Assembly (NCBI RefSeq): GCF_016798245.1
Contig: NZ_JAEUZA010000008.1
Span: 1 to 64,000, forward strand
Direction of reading: 5' to 3'
DNA: 64,000 nt
Origin: Alkalicoccobacillus gibsonii
GTDB taxonomy: Bacteria; Bacillota; Bacilli; Bacillales; Bacillaceae_D
This document shows, piece after piece, positions 10,241-18,332 of the stretch. The position numbers were made by a program, and so were the translations under genes. The notes under the pieces are model-generated. The model did no database searches. It worked only from the letters and a program-made list of their open reading frames with translations, and was not told where the DNA came from. Within the stretch, counting starts at the first letter, position 1, and each line of letters starts with the position of its first letter.

Positions 10241-11704
10241 ATGAGCAGCAACGTACGTGTACGATTTGCGCCAAGTCCAACGGGTCACCTTCATATTGGA
10301 GGCGCACGTTCGGCATTATTTAACTATTTATATGCACGTAACCAAGGAGGCAAATTTGTTCTCCGGATTGAAGATACAGATCAGGCTCGTAACGTGGAAC
10401 AAGCAAAAGAAAAGCTACTTGATAGCTTAAAATGGCTTGGCATGGATTGGGATGAAAGTATTGATATCGGTGGAGAATATGGACCTTATAGCAGTATGGA
10501 GCGCGTTGATATCTATAAGGACTATGTACAGCAGCTTCTTGACGAAGGAAAAGCTTATTACTGCTATATGACATCTGAGGAGCTTGAAGAGGAGCGAGCG
10601 GCACAGCTTGCTCGTGGTGAGGCACCAAAGTACAGCGGGCGTGATCGTGATTTAACGCCTGAGCAACGTAAAGCTTACGTGGATAAAGGAATTAAGCCTG
10701 TTGTACGTTTCCGTGTTCCTCAAAATCAAGTCGTTAAAATTGAAGATGCTGTGCGTGGAGACGTATCATTTGAAACAGATGGCATTGGAGACTTTGTTAT
10801 TGCACGTAATGACGGCGTTCCAATGTACAACTTTGCGGTTGTAATTGATGATCAGCTGATGAAGATCTCTCACGTCATCCGTGCAGAAGAGCACTTATCA
10901 AATACACCACGTCAGGCACTTGTCTATGAAGCGTTTGGCTGGGAGAAACCAACCTTTGCTCATGCATCGTTGATCTTAAATCCAGATCGTCAGAAAATGA
11001 GTAAGCGCGATGAATCAATCATTCAATTTGTTGAACAATACAAGGAGCTTGGATATTTACCTGAAGCACTCGTAAACTTCCTAGCACTTCTTGGATGGTC
11101 ACCAGTTGGAGAGGAAGAAATCTTCACGATTGATGAGCTTTCAGATCAATTTAGTTTAGAGCGTGTATCAAAAGCTCCAGCTGTATTTGATACAGACAAG
11201 CTAGCATGGATGAATAATCAATACATTCAAGCAGCTCCTCTAGAGAAGATCGTAGACCTTGCTCTACCTCATCTTGTCCATGCAGGGCGTTTGCCTGAGG
11301 AAATGGATGAGACTCGTAAGGAATGGGCAACACGTCTCATTAGTCTATACAAAGAGCAGCTTCACTATGGTGCTGAAATTGTGACGCTAACAGAGTTATT
11401 CTTCAAAGAAGAAATTGAGTATAATGAAGAAGCGAAAGCTGTATTAACTGAAGAGCAGGTTCCAGACGTTCTGAATCATTTTGTTCAAGAACTTGATGCA
11501 CTAGAAGAATATACTGCTCCAGCCATTAAAGCAGCGATTAAAGCAACACAAAAAGCAACAGGCCAAAAAGGGAAAAAGCTTTTCATGCCAATTCGTGTAG
11601 CGGCCACTGGCCAAACTCATGGTCCAGAATTGCCTGATACCATTGAATTACTTGGAAAAGCAACCATTGCTGCGCGCCTAAAACAAGCAGCGTCACTAGC
11701 GTAA
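10241..11704 (+). CDS. gltX: GltX, glutamyl-tRNA synthetase
   Basis: GltX charges tRNA-Glu; in most Bacilli it also misacylates tRNA-Gln for later amidation. The 487 residues carry the class I HIGH motif ([10 protein letters not shown], near 11-20) and the KMSKS-type motif (QKMSKRDES, near 250). The C-terminal half is the alpha-helical anticodon-binding cage. Length is standard. The gene is followed by a cysteine T-box, so cysE-cysS downstream are controlled separately by readthrough or by a new start. Confidence 0.97.
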   Translation: MSSNVRVRFAPSPTGHLHIGGARSALFNYLYARNQGGKFVLRIEDTDQARNVEQAKEKLLDSLKWLGMDWDESIDIGGEYGPYSSMERVDIYKDYVQQLLDEGKAYYCYMTSEELEEERAAQLARGEAPKYSGRDRDLTPEQRKAYVDKGIKPVVRFRVPQNQVVKIEDAVRGDVSFETDGIGDFVIARNDGVPMYNFAVVIDDQLMKISHVIRAEEHLSNTPRQALVYEAFGWEKPTFAHASLILNPDRQKMSKRDESIIQFVEQYKELGYLPEALVNFLALLGWSPVGEEEIFTIDELSDQFSLERVSKAPAVFDTDKLAWMNNQYIQAAPLEKIVDLALPHLVHAGRLPEEMDETRKEWATRLISLYKEQLHYGAEIVTLTELFFKEEIEYNEEAKAVLTEEQVPDVLNHFVQELDALEEYTAPAIKAAIKATQKATGQKGKKLFMPIRVAATGQTHGPELPDTIELLGKATIAARLKQAASLA

Positions 11705-11724
11705 GTCACAACTTCATAATCACA

Positions 11725-11978
11725 ACTTGTTGATTGGGAGGGGCAACCGTGAGTTTTGTATACAGAGAACACTGCATATGCTGAGAGCAGTGTTACAGAC
11801 TCGGTTGAACATGCACCCAGGAGACTTTTTCTAAAACCAGGTTCATTGTTAGTAGGAAAAAGCGGGACGGCTCCGTTACAGCTATAAAGAGTGAATAGAG
11901 TTAGTGTCTATTCCTAAAACAGAGTGGAACCGTGCATCCTGCGCCTCTGTACATCCTTGATGTACAGAGGCTTTTTTC
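11725..11978 (+). promoter_or_regulatory. T-box riboswitch, cysteine-specific, controlling cysE-cysS
   Basis: The 3' part contains the T-box AGAGTGGAACCGTG (11921-11934). A specifier candidate TGC (11812-11814), a cysteine codon, lies in the 3' side of stem I, in the context GAACATGCACCC. The bulge TGGA would pair with a UCCA tRNA end, and tRNA-Cys carries U at the discriminator position, so both contacts agree. A strong intrinsic terminator closes the leader. The 5' boundary is approximate; CATAAT at 11715-11720 may be the -10 of a local promoter. Confidence 0.9.
11943..11978 (+). terminator. T-box terminator
   Basis: A perfect 11-bp stem (11943-11953 with 11961-11971) is followed by TTTTTT. 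In T-boxes this stem competes with the antiterminator that contains the T-box sequence just upstream. Confidence 0.9.
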
Positions 11979-12001
11979 ATTTGAGTAAGGGGGAGTGAGT
12001 A

Positions 12002-12652
12002 GTGGGTATTTTTAGAACGTTGATGAATGACGTAGATGTTGTATTCCATCAAGACCCTGCAGCACGAAGCCGGATGGAAGTGGTTTTTACCTATTCTGGC
12101 GTGCACGCAATTTGGGCACATCGAATGGCACACGGGCTTTGGAAGTGGAAGCTGCGCTTTTTAGCTAAACTCCTTTCCCAAATCAGCCGATTCTTTACAG
12201 GAATTGAGATTCACCCAGCTGCAGTGATTGGGCAACGATTGTTTATTGACCACGGTATGGGTGTAGTCATTGGGGAAACCTGTGAGATCGGAGACAATGT
12301 CACGATTTATCAAGGGGTTACACTTGGTGGAACAGGGAAAGAAAAGGGGAAAAGGCATCCCACCGTCGGAAATGGTGTGATGATTTCAAGTGGTGCTAAA
12401 GTGCTTGGCTCCTTTACGATAGGTGAATACTCGCGAATTGGTGCCGGATCTGTTGTGTTAAAGGAAGTTCCTCCAAACTCAACGGTTGTAGGAATACCAG
12501 GTCGAATTGTCGTAAAGAATGGATGTAAAGTGAATAATGAACTGGATCATCACATTCTCCCGGATCCAGTTGCTGATAAATTTAAACAATTAGAAGAAGA
12601 ACTGCTGGAGTTAAAAGAAGAGCTTTACCGGCAGAAAAATACGTCACGCTAG
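12002..12652 (+). CDS. cysE: CysE, serine O-acetyltransferase
   Basis: CysE acetylates serine with acetyl-CoA, the first step of cysteine synthesis. The 216 residues contain the left-handed beta-helix hexapeptide repeats (about 60-165), with catalytic His in HPAAVIG and in [11 protein letters not shown], and the [13 protein letters not shown] loop. A predicted coiled coil ends the protein (residues 195-216). The start is GTG with AAGGGGGAG upstream. It lies 24 bases after the T-box terminator, so it is made when uncharged tRNA-Cys accumulates. Confidence 0.95.
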   Translation: MGIFRTLMNDVDVVFHQDPAARSRMEVVFTYSGVHAIWAHRMAHGLWKWKLRFLAKLLSQISRFFTGIEIHPAAVIGQRLFIDHGMGVVIGETCEIGDNVTIYQGVTLGGTGKEKGKRHPTVGNGVMISSGAKVLGSFTIGEYSRIGAGSVVLKEVPPNSTVVGIPGRIVVKNGCKVNNELDHHILPDPVADKFKQLEEELLELKEELYRQKNTSR

Positions 12653-12712
12653 GCAGGGTATCTGCTTATGCTAGCTAAAAGAATGATCAAGTTAAGTTAA
12701 GGAGAAGATTGT

Positions 12713-14119
12713 ATGGCCATTCAAATTTTAAACAGCTTAACAATGAAAAAAGAGCCTTTTATTCCAATGGAAGAGGGCAAGGTTAAGATGTATGTATGTG
12801 GACCCACTGTCTACAATTATATTCATATTGGAAATGCAAGGCCGCCGATTGTCTACGATATGGTGCGTAGGTATCTAGAATATCGTGGTTATGAAGTGTT
12901 TTTTGTTTCAAACTTTACAGATGTGGATGACAAAATTATCCGTGCGGCTAATGAATTAGGCGAAGATGTATTTGATGTCGCGAATCGTTTCATTGAAGCG
13001 TATCATCAAGACACCTGCGCATTAGGTGTAAAGCCAGCAGACATTCACCCTAGAGTAACAGAAACCATATCGGATATCGTTGAATTTATTGAGAAGCTTG
13101 AGCAGAAAGGCTATGCCTATGAATCAGGCGGAGATGTTTATTTCCGAACGAGAAAGTTTAAAGAGTACGGGAAGCTTTCGTCTCAGTCTATTGATGATTT
13201 GCAAAGCGGTTCTCGTATTGAAGTGGATTCACGAAAAGAAGACCCACTTGATTTTGTCCTCTGGAAGGCAGCAAAAGAAGGAGAGATCTCCTGGGAGAGT
13301 CCATGGGGCAACGGACGACCAGGCTGGCACATTGAATGCTCGGCCATGGTAAAAAAATATTTAGGCGATACGATTGATATTCATGCAGGAGGCCGCGATC
13401 TGTCATTCCCGCACCATGAAAATGAGATTGCGCAGTCGGAAGCCTTGACAGATAAGCCTATGGCCAACTATTGGATGCATAATGGGTTTATTAACATCGA
13501 CAATGAAAAAATGTCAAAATCACTCGGAAATTTTGTTTTGGCACATGATATCATTCGACAGCATTCACCAGAAGTCGTACGGTTCTTTATGCTGACGGCT
13601 CACTACCGCAGCCCAATTAATTTCAGCTCTGAATTACTTGAAGGAGCTAAAAATGGACTGGATCGAATTAAAACGGCGCTGTCGACTATGAAGCACAGAC
13701 TGGATGATTGTGCAGACTACGGTGAGCAGGACGGATGGTTAGATAAAGTATCGGAGCTTCGCACACGGTTTATCCAAGAGATGGACGATGATTTTAATAG
13801 TGCCAATGGTATTTCGGTTCTGTTTGATGCAGCGAAGGAAGCGAATATTTATAGCCGCGAAAAACAAACGTCTAAATCGGTTCTAGAAGCTTTCATCAGC
13901 TTATTTGATGAGCTTGGTGGAGTGCTTGGTTTGTCTCTGCACGAAGAGGCTGAATTATTAGATGCAGAAGTGGATCAACTAATCGAGAAGCGAAACCAAG
14001 CGCGTGCAGCACGTAATTTCCAAGAAGCAGACGATATTCGTGATCAATTAAAGAATCAAGGAATTCTGCTTGAGGATACCCCACAAGGTGTACGCTGGAA
14101 ACGAGAAGCGCGCACATGA
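12713..14119 (+). CDS. cysS: CysS, cysteinyl-tRNA synthetase
   Basis: CysS charges tRNA-Cys. The 468 residues have the HIGH motif (HIGNARPP, near 36), the KMSKS motif ([10 protein letters not shown], near 266) and zinc-binding residues in CGPTVYN (Cys29), HIECS and HHENE. ATG has AAGGAGAAG upstream. The gene is under the same cysteine T-box as cysE, linking cysteine synthesis with its use. Its last codons overlap mrnC by 4 bases (ATGA). Confidence 0.97.
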   Translation: MAIQILNSLTMKKEPFIPMEEGKVKMYVCGPTVYNYIHIGNARPPIVYDMVRRYLEYRGYEVFFVSNFTDVDDKIIRAANELGEDVFDVANRFIEAYHQDTCALGVKPADIHPRVTETISDIVEFIEKLEQKGYAYESGGDVYFRTRKFKEYGKLSSQSIDDLQSGSRIEVDSRKEDPLDFVLWKAAKEGEISWESPWGNGRPGWHIECSAMVKKYLGDTIDIHAGGRDLSFPHHENEIAQSEALTDKPMANYWMHNGFINIDNEKMSKSLGNFVLAHDIIRQHSPEVVRFFMLTAHYRSPINFSSELLEGAKNGLDRIKTALSTMKHRLDDCADYGEQDGWLDKVSELRTRFIQEMDDDFNSANGISVLFDAAKEANIYSREKQTSKSVLEAFISLFDELGGVLGLSLHEEAELLDAEVDQLIEKRNQARAARNFQEADDIRDQLKNQGILLEDTPQGVRWKREART

Positions 14120-14550
14120 AGATCATAAAGCCAACAACAGATTTAAAGCAATTAAACGGGTTAGCCCTTGCCTATATGGGTGATGCTGTACTTGATATGT
14201 ATGTACGGTATTACCTGCTGGCACAGGGAAAGGTTAAGCCGCATGCTCTGCACGTAGAAGCAACTCGTTATGTCTCTGCAAAAGCACAAGCGGAAATGGT
14301 GCATCGTTTAGAGGAAAACGGGGTATTCACAGATCAAGAGATGATGGTCATTAAACGAGGTCGTAATGCAAAGTCAGGCTCAGTGCCGAAGAACACAAGT
14401 GTAACGACGTATCGTTACTCAACTGGCTTTGAAGCATTGCTCGGCTACTTGTATGTGACCAATGAATCAGAACGGTTAGATGAGATTATTGAAATGGCAC
14501 TTGGAGAATATGAGAACAAACAAGAAAAAGGAGCACATAATCATGAGTGA
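14116..14550 (+). CDS. mrnC: MrnC, mini-ribonuclease III
   Basis: Mini-RNase III trims 23S rRNA precursor ends in Bacilli. The 144 residues consist of the RNase III catalytic domain alone, with the signature [15 protein letters not shown] near the N terminus and no double-stranded RNA-binding domain. It overlaps cysS by 4 bases and rlmB by 8 bases, so the three are probably translated in a coupled way. B. subtilis has the same order (yazC). Confidence 0.94.
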   Translation: MKIIKPTTDLKQLNGLALAYMGDAVLDMYVRYYLLAQGKVKPHALHVEATRYVSAKAQAEMVHRLEENGVFTDQEMMVIKRGRNAKSGSVPKNTSVTTYRYSTGFEALLGYLYVTNESERLDEIIEMALGEYENKQEKGAHNHE

Positions 14551-15292
14551 GGAATTTATTGCAGGAAAGAACCCGATCATAGAAGCGCTCCGCTCCGGTC
14601 ACCCGATTCATAAGATTTGGATTGCGGAAGGCTCGCAGAAAGGGCAAATGACGAAGGTTCTTCAGATCGCTAAAGAGAAGAATATTCTCGTGCAGACAGC
14701 TCCTAAAAAGAAGCTAGCCAGTCTGTTAGGGAATGAAAATCACCAAGGGATTGTTGCATCAGTTGCTGCATATGAGTATGCAGAGATTGAAGACATTTTT
14801 GAGCGTGCAGCCGAAAAGGACGAACAACCGTTCTTCTTAGTCCTTGATGAACTTGAAGATCCGCACAATCTAGGATCAATCCTACGTACAGCAGATGCGT
14901 GTGGCGCGCACGGAGTCATTATTCCGAAGCGTCGGGCTGTAGGGCTGACTCAAACCGTTGCGAAGGCCTCCACTGGAGCGATTGAATATGTACCTGTTGT
15001 CAGGGTAACAAACATTTCGCGAACAATGGACGAGCTTAAGAAACAAGGGGTGTGGTTTGCAGGAACAGATGCTTCTGCTAAGGAAGACTACCGCAGTGCA
15101 GCTTTTGATATGCCGCTCGGTCTTGTCATTGGAAGTGAAGGCAAAGGAATGAGCCGTCTTGTAAAGGAAAAATGTGATTTCCTTGTTTATATTCCAATGG
15201 TCGGTAGTGTAACGTCACTTAACGCTTCTGTTGCTGCGAGTTTACTGATGTATGAGGTTTATCGTAACCGTACGCCGCTAGGAAGTCGATAA
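14543..15292 (+). CDS. rlmB: RlmB-type 23S rRNA (guanosine-2'-O-)-methyltransferase
   Basis: This SpoU/TrmH-family enzyme uses SAM to methylate a ribose in 23S rRNA. The 249 residues have an N-terminal RNA-binding domain (1-80) and the trefoil-knot catalytic domain with the motifs EDPHNLGSILRTAD, IGSEGKGM and SLNASVAAS. I chose ATG 14543, preceded by AAAAAGGAG; the upstream in-frame start at 14480 lies inside mrnC and adds unrelated residues. Exact target nucleotide is inferred from family name only. Confidence 0.92.
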   Translation: MSEEFIAGKNPIIEALRSGHPIHKIWIAEGSQKGQMTKVLQIAKEKNILVQTAPKKKLASLLGNENHQGIVASVAAYEYAEIEDIFERAAEKDEQPFFLVLDELEDPHNLGSILRTADACGAHGVIIPKRRAVGLTQTVAKASTGAIEYVPVVRVTNISRTMDELKKQGVWFAGTDASAKEDYRSAAFDMPLGLVIGSEGKGMSRLVKEKCDFLVYIPMVGSVTSLNASVAASLLMYEVYRNRTPLGSR

Positions 15293-15294
15293 TA

Positions 15295-15807
15295 ATGAGA
15301 ACCATTCTGCTGGTTGATGGCTATAATATCATCGGTGCCTGGCCAAAGCTTCGGGAATTAAAGGATCAGGATCTAGAGCTAGCAAGAGATCTATTAATTA
15401 GTAGCATGGCGGAGTACCAAGCCTATTCTGGTGCAGAGGTGACTGTTATTTTTGATGCTCATATGGTGACGGGGGTAGGGAAAACCTATCAAAACCATAA
15501 GGTGGAAGTAATCTATACGCGTAAGCTTGAGACGGCAGATGAAAGAATTGAACGTTTAGTCAGGGAGCTTAAGCGTGTAGATACAACTATCCATGTAGCT
15601 ACCTCTGATTTTGCAGAGCAGTCTGTTATCTTTGGAAGTGGTGCCTTGCGAAAGTCAGCAAGGGAGCTTTTAATCGAGACAGAAATGGCAACAAAAGGAA
15701 TTAAAAAAATGGTCGAAACGACGAAAAAACAACAAAAACCGACACATGCATACCTTAGTGACGAGCTGACCGAAATTTTTGAAAAATGGCGTCGTGGCGA
15801 GAGATGA
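15295..15807 (+). CDS. rae1: Rae1 (YacP), ribosome-associated NYN-domain endonuclease
   Basis: The 170-residue protein is a PIN-like NYN-domain protein. It opens with the acidic motif LVDGYNIIGAWP and has further Asp residues in FDAH and TSDFAEQ that would bind metal. In B. subtilis Rae1 cuts certain mRNAs in the ribosomal A site. ATG lies two bases after the rlmB stop, so it belongs to the same transcript. The gene runs up to the sigH promoter. Confidence 0.92.
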   Translation: MRTILLVDGYNIIGAWPKLRELKDQDLELARDLLISSMAEYQAYSGAEVTVIFDAHMVTGVGKTYQNHKVEVIYTRKLETADERIERLVRELKRVDTTIHVATSDFAEQSVIFGSGALRKSARELLIETEMATKGIKKMVETTKKQQKPTHAYLSDELTEIFEKWRRGER

Positions 15808-15811
15808 GTGG

Positions 15812-15841
15812 TTGACCTTCTGGAAAAGTGTGCTATATAAT
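15812..15841 (+). promoter_or_regulatory. Sigma-A promoter of sigH
   Basis: TTGACC (15812-15817) and TATAAT (15836-15841) are 18 bases apart. The short palindrome GGCCTAGGCC (15863-15872) lies between this promoter and the sigH start. Confidence 0.75.
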
Positions 15842-15886
15842 ACGTTTAAACATTAAGTCAGTGGCCTAGGCCGAGGGGGTATTGTT

Positions 15887-16552
15887 GTGACTGCAGAGCT
15901 TCAGCTGGAACCAACTTTTACAAAGCCTGGTAACGGATTTGAACAGGCTGACGATAGCTTTCTTGTAGATCAAGTAAGACTCGGAAACACTCTGGCACTT
16001 GAATATCTAATTAACAAATATAAGAATTTTGTGCGTGCGAAGTCACGTTCTTATTTTTTGATTGGCGCTGATCATGAAGATATTGTTCAAGAGGGAATGA
16101 TTGGTCTTTACAAGGCTGTTCGTGACTTTAGAGGGGACAAGCTTTCCTCGTTTAAAGCATTTGCTGAACTGTGTATTACACGACAGATCATTACAGCAAT
16201 TAAAACAGCTACTAGGCAGAAACACATCCCCCTTAATTCGTATGTATCACTAGATAAACCACTTTATGACGAAGAATCGGACCGTACATTACTTGATGTT
16301 ATATGCGGAAATCGGGTAACGGATCCAGAAGAACTATTAATTAATCAAGAAGAGTTTGAGAGTATTGAACTGAAGATGGGCGAAATTCTGAGTGAGCTGG
16401 AGCAGCAGGTTCTGCTTCTCTATCTCGATGGGCGTACCTATCAAGAAATTTCAGTGGATCTCAACCGTCACGTAAAATCAATCGATAATGCATTGCAGCG
16501 TGTAAAACGAAAGCTTGAACGGTATGTAGAGCTTAAGGGAGTTACGCTTTAG
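15887..16552 (+). CDS. sigH: SigH (Spo0H), stationary-phase and early sporulation sigma factor
   Basis: SigH directs RNA polymerase to early sporulation and competence genes. The 221 residues show region 2 (FVRAKSRSYFLIGADHEDIVQEGMI, quoted in part), region 2.4 with AFAELCITRQI, and region 4 with the helix-turn-helix RTYQEISVDLNRHVKSIDN. The start is GTG with GAGGGGG upstream. It has its own promoter and terminator, so it is a one-gene unit. Presence of sigH supports a spore-forming host. Confidence 0.96.
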   Translation: MTAELQLEPTFTKPGNGFEQADDSFLVDQVRLGNTLALEYLINKYKNFVRAKSRSYFLIGADHEDIVQEGMIGLYKAVRDFRGDKLSSFKAFAELCITRQIITAIKTATRQKHIPLNSYVSLDKPLYDEESDRTLLDVICGNRVTDPEELLINQEEFESIELKMGEILSELEQQVLLLYLDGRTYQEISVDLNRHVKSIDNALQRVKRKLERYVELKGVTL

Positions 16553-16559
16553 AAACGTA

Positions 16560-16590
16560 GACGGTACAAGGCTTAACCTGTACCGTTTTC
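16560..16590 (+). terminator. Intrinsic terminator after sigH
   Basis: ACGGTACA (16561-16568) pairs with TGTACCGT (16579-16586), then TTTTC follows. Confidence 0.8.
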
Positions 16591-16612
16591 TCATTATTCT
16601 ACCAACCAAAGA

Positions 16613-16641
16613 TTGACACAAAATACTTGACATGCTAGTAT
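16613..16641 (+). promoter_or_regulatory. Sigma-A promoter of secE-nusG
   Basis: TTGACA (16613-16618) and TAGTAT (16636-16641) are separated by 17 bases, and TGC precedes the -10 as an extended element. Predicted start is near 16648. A second TTGACA (16627-16632) lacks a properly spaced -10. Confidence 0.8.
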
Positions 16642-16646
16642 CAAAG

Positions 16647-16695
16647 AGCATGTGTAATGCTAGTTGAACTCTTATCTAACAAGGGTTCTTTTTTA
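16647..16695 (+). terminator. First leader hairpin and intrinsic terminator before secE
   Basis: Close to the predicted start, AGCAT (16647-16651) pairs with ATGCT (16657-16661). GAACTCTT (16666-16673) then pairs with AAGGGTTC (16681-16688) and is followed by six T. RNA ending here would be about 47 bases long. Confidence 0.7.
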
Positions 16696-16707
16696 TACTA
16701 TTTTAAG

Positions 16708-16745
16708 TTAACCGCATTTGAATGAATGCAGCGGTTCTTTTTTTG
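16708..16745 (+). terminator. Second leader terminator before secE
   Basis: AACCGC (16710-16715) pairs with GCGGTT (16731-16736), with an inner CATT/AATG pair, followed by CTTTTTTTG. A second GCGGTT occurs at 16773-16778 and could pair with the same 5' arm instead, which would break the terminator. Confidence 0.75.
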
Positions 16746-16830
16746 TTTGTACAGAGAATCTTGTATTGATGAGCGGTTGTTTAGATAGACAAGATCATGA
16801 CCATAATGAATTGGTGCTGGAGGTGTTCCC

Positions 16831-17010
16831 ATGGCCGGTAAAGTAGTTAATTTCTTTCAAAGTGTAGCTCAAGAAATGAGACGTGTCACGTGGCCGACGC
16901 GTAAAGAACTGACACGTTACACGTTAGTTGTTCTTGCGACGGTAGCGATCATGACGATCTTTTTCGCAGTGGTTGATTTGGGGATTTCAGAGTTAGTTCG
17001 TCTTCTCTAG
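16831..17010 (+). CDS. secE: SecE, preprotein translocase subunit
   Basis: SecE clamps SecY in the SecYEG translocon. The gene encodes 59 residues: an amphipathic cytoplasmic helix with the conserved EMRRVTWPTRKEL segment (residues 15-27), then one membrane helix (about 31-50). This is the usual size for Bacilli. ATG follows TGGAGGTG by 7 bases. It precedes nusG, as in nearly all bacteria. Confidence 0.95.
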   Translation: MAGKVVNFFQSVAQEMRRVTWPTRKELTRYTLVVLATVAIMTIFFAVVDLGISELVRLL

Positions 17011-17054
17011 GAATACACAGTTGTAAGATGGTAGATGATTTGTATGAGTACTAG

Positions 17055-17090
17055 AAAGGAGGCGAATAGGACAAACTGGTCCTAGCTACA
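17055..17090 (+). promoter_or_regulatory. nusG ribosome binding site with intervening hairpin
   Basis: The only good Shine-Dalgarno, AAAGGAGG (17055-17062), is 28 bases from the nusG ATG. TAGGAC (17067-17072) can pair with GTCCTA (17079-17084). Folding this 18-base hairpin leaves 4 plus 6 unpaired bases, an effective spacing of 10. Confidence 0.55.
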
Positions 17091-17624
17091 ATGGAGAAAA
17101 ATTGGTATGTGGTACACACGTATTCAGGCTATGAAAACAAGGTGAAAGCGAACCTTGAAAAGCGTGTGGAATCTATGGATATGACAGATAAAATCTTTCG
17201 AGTACTTGTTCCTGTTGAAGAAGAAACAGAAGTAAAGAACGGCAAAACAAAAACCGTTTCTCGTAAAGTATTTCCAGGTTACGTTCTAGTTGAAATCATT
17301 ATGACAGATGACTCTTGGTATGTGGTCCGTAATACACCAGGGGTAACTGGATTCGTTGGATCATCTGGAGCAGGTTCTAAGCCGACAGCTCTTTTACCGG
17401 ATGAAGTAGAAAGCATTCTTAAACAAATGGGTGTGGAACAACCGAAAGCAGATATTGATTTTGATATTAAAGAATCTGTGAAGGTAAAAGAAGGTCCATT
17501 TGCGAATTTTGTTGGAACAATTGAAGAAATTCAAGTGGAAAAACAAAAGGTAAAGGTTCATGTGAACATGTTTGGACGCGAGACGCCTGTTGAGCTTGAT
17601 TTTAATCAAGTAGAAAAGATTTAA
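17091..17624 (+). CDS. nusG: NusG, transcription elongation/pausing factor
   Basis: NusG binds the RNA polymerase clamp and, in Bacilli, stimulates pausing. The 177 residues have the NGN domain (1-115, starting MEKNWYVVHTYSGYE, with FPGYVLVEI) and a C-terminal KOW domain (125-177, with EGPFANFVGTIEEI). The start ATG at 17091 is fixed by homology; a TAG stop lies in frame 24 bases upstream and no alternative start is better. See the unusual RBS entry. Operon partner of secE. Confidence 0.96.
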   Translation: MEKNWYVVHTYSGYENKVKANLEKRVESMDMTDKIFRVLVPVEEETEVKNGKTKTVSRKVFPGYVLVEIIMTDDSWYVVRNTPGVTGFVGSSGAGSKPTALLPDEVESILKQMGVEQPKADIDFDIKESVKVKEGPFANFVGTIEEIQVEKQKVKVHVNMFGRETPVELDFNQVEKI

Positions 17625-17632
17625 TAAATGAC

Positions 17633-17661
17633 TTGATATCTCCCTTTGAAGGTGATAGAAT
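17633..17661 (+). promoter_or_regulatory. Sigma-A promoter of rplK-rplA
   Basis: TTGATA (17633-17638) and TAGAAT (17656-17661) are 17 bases apart, with TGA in front of the -10 as an extended element. It begins just after the nusG stop. Confidence 0.8.
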
Positions 17662-17694
17662 TTTCATGTTTGATATGGTTTGATAACATGAGCC

Positions 17695-17722
17695 ATCGGG
17701 TGCATGAATGCATCCGTTTTTT
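17695..17722 (+). terminator. Leader terminator before rplK
   Basis: CGGGTGCA (17697-17704) pairs with TGCATCCG (17709-17716), loop TGAA, then six T. It lies between the rplK promoter and the L1-like operator, so it may act as an attenuator or may end nusG readthrough. Confidence 0.7.
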
Positions 17723-17724
17723 GA

Positions 17725-17755
17725 GTGGGAGGATGAAAATCATCCGGATAACCAC
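17725..17755 (+). promoter_or_regulatory. Putative L1 operator upstream of rplK
   Basis: GTGG (17725-17728) pairs with CCAC (17752-17755); after an internal loop with GA on one side and GGATAA on the other, GGATGA (17731-17736) pairs with TCATCC (17740-17745). The GTGGGAGG and AACCAC parts resemble the L1 site in 23S rRNA (GGUGGGAGG and GAAAUACCACC). A matching element stands before rplA. Confidence 0.7.
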
Positions 17756-17781
17756 ATCACGGACTTAAGGAGGTGTGTCAC

Positions 17782-18207
17782 GTGGCTAAAAAGGTAATTA
17801 AAATGGTTAAATTGCAAATCCCTGCTGGGAAAGCGAATCCAGCTCCACCGGTTGGTCCTGCATTGGGTCAAGCAGGTGTGAATATTATGGGTTTCTGTAA
17901 AGAATTTAACGCTCGTACTTCTGATCAAGCAGGTCTAATTATTCCTGTTGAGATTACAGTTTTTGAGGATCGTTCGTTTACGTTCATCACAAAAACTCCG
18001 CCTGCAGCGGTATTGCTTAAGAAAGCAGCTGGAATCGAGTCTGGTTCTGGAGAGCCAAACCGTAATAAGGTTGCAACTGTTAAGCGTGATAAAGTGCGCG
18101 AGATTGCTGAAACTAAAATGCCAGATCTTAACGCTGCAAACGTTGAGTCTGCAATGCGTATGGTTGAAGGAACAGCTCGCAGCATGGGAATTACGATCGA
18201 AGACTAA
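17782..18207 (+). CDS. rplK: 50S ribosomal protein L11
   Basis: L11 forms part of the GTPase-associated centre and is needed for RelA-dependent stringent response. The 141 residues have the N-terminal domain with the proline-rich [16 protein letters not shown] and the C-terminal rRNA-binding domain (76-141). I chose GTG 17782, which gives the standard N terminus MAKKVIK; AAGGAGGTG (17767-17775) is 6 bases upstream. An earlier GTG at 17773 overlaps that site. First gene of the L11-L1 unit. Confidence 0.97.
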   Translation: MAKKVIKMVKLQIPAGKANPAPPVGPALGQAGVNIMGFCKEFNARTSDQAGLIIPVEITVFEDRSFTFITKTPPAAVLLKKAAGIESGSGEPNRNKVATVKRDKVREIAETKMPDLNAANVESAMRMVEGTARSMGITIED

Positions 18208-18227
18208 GACTTATTGTTCCGTTTACT

Positions 18228-18282
18228 GGAGGTTGCGACTTGAGGATTCTTCCTCATACCTGTGAAACAGGGCGCAACCTTC
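18228..18282 (+). ncRNA. Three-way-junction RNA structure in the rplK-rplA gap
   Basis: GGAGGTTGCG (18228-18237) pairs with 18273-18282. Inside it are two perfect hairpins: TGAGGA (18241-18246) with TCCTCA (18251-18256), and CCTGT (18259-18263) with ACAGG (18267-18271). This is a cis structure in mRNA, not necessarily a separate RNA. It stands 4 bases before the second L1-like operator. Confidence 0.55.
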
Positions 18283-18286
18283 TGTA

Positions 18287-18312
18287 GTGGGAGGACTATC
18301 CGTTAAAACCAC
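18287..18312 (+). promoter_or_regulatory. Putative L1 operator upstream of rplA
   Basis: GTGG (18287-18290) pairs with CCAC (18309-18312), with GA and GTTAAAA in the internal loop and a short GGA/TCC stem (18293-18295 with 18299-18301). It repeats the design seen before rplK, with GTGGGAGGA and TCCG kept. Confidence 0.65.
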
Positions 18313-18332
18313 AATCGAGGAGGAAAAGAATC

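Noticed and set aside
16590-16830. Search for an L33 gene between sigH and secE
   Set aside because: No frame with the L33 zinc motifs is present; the space is filled by promoter and terminators.
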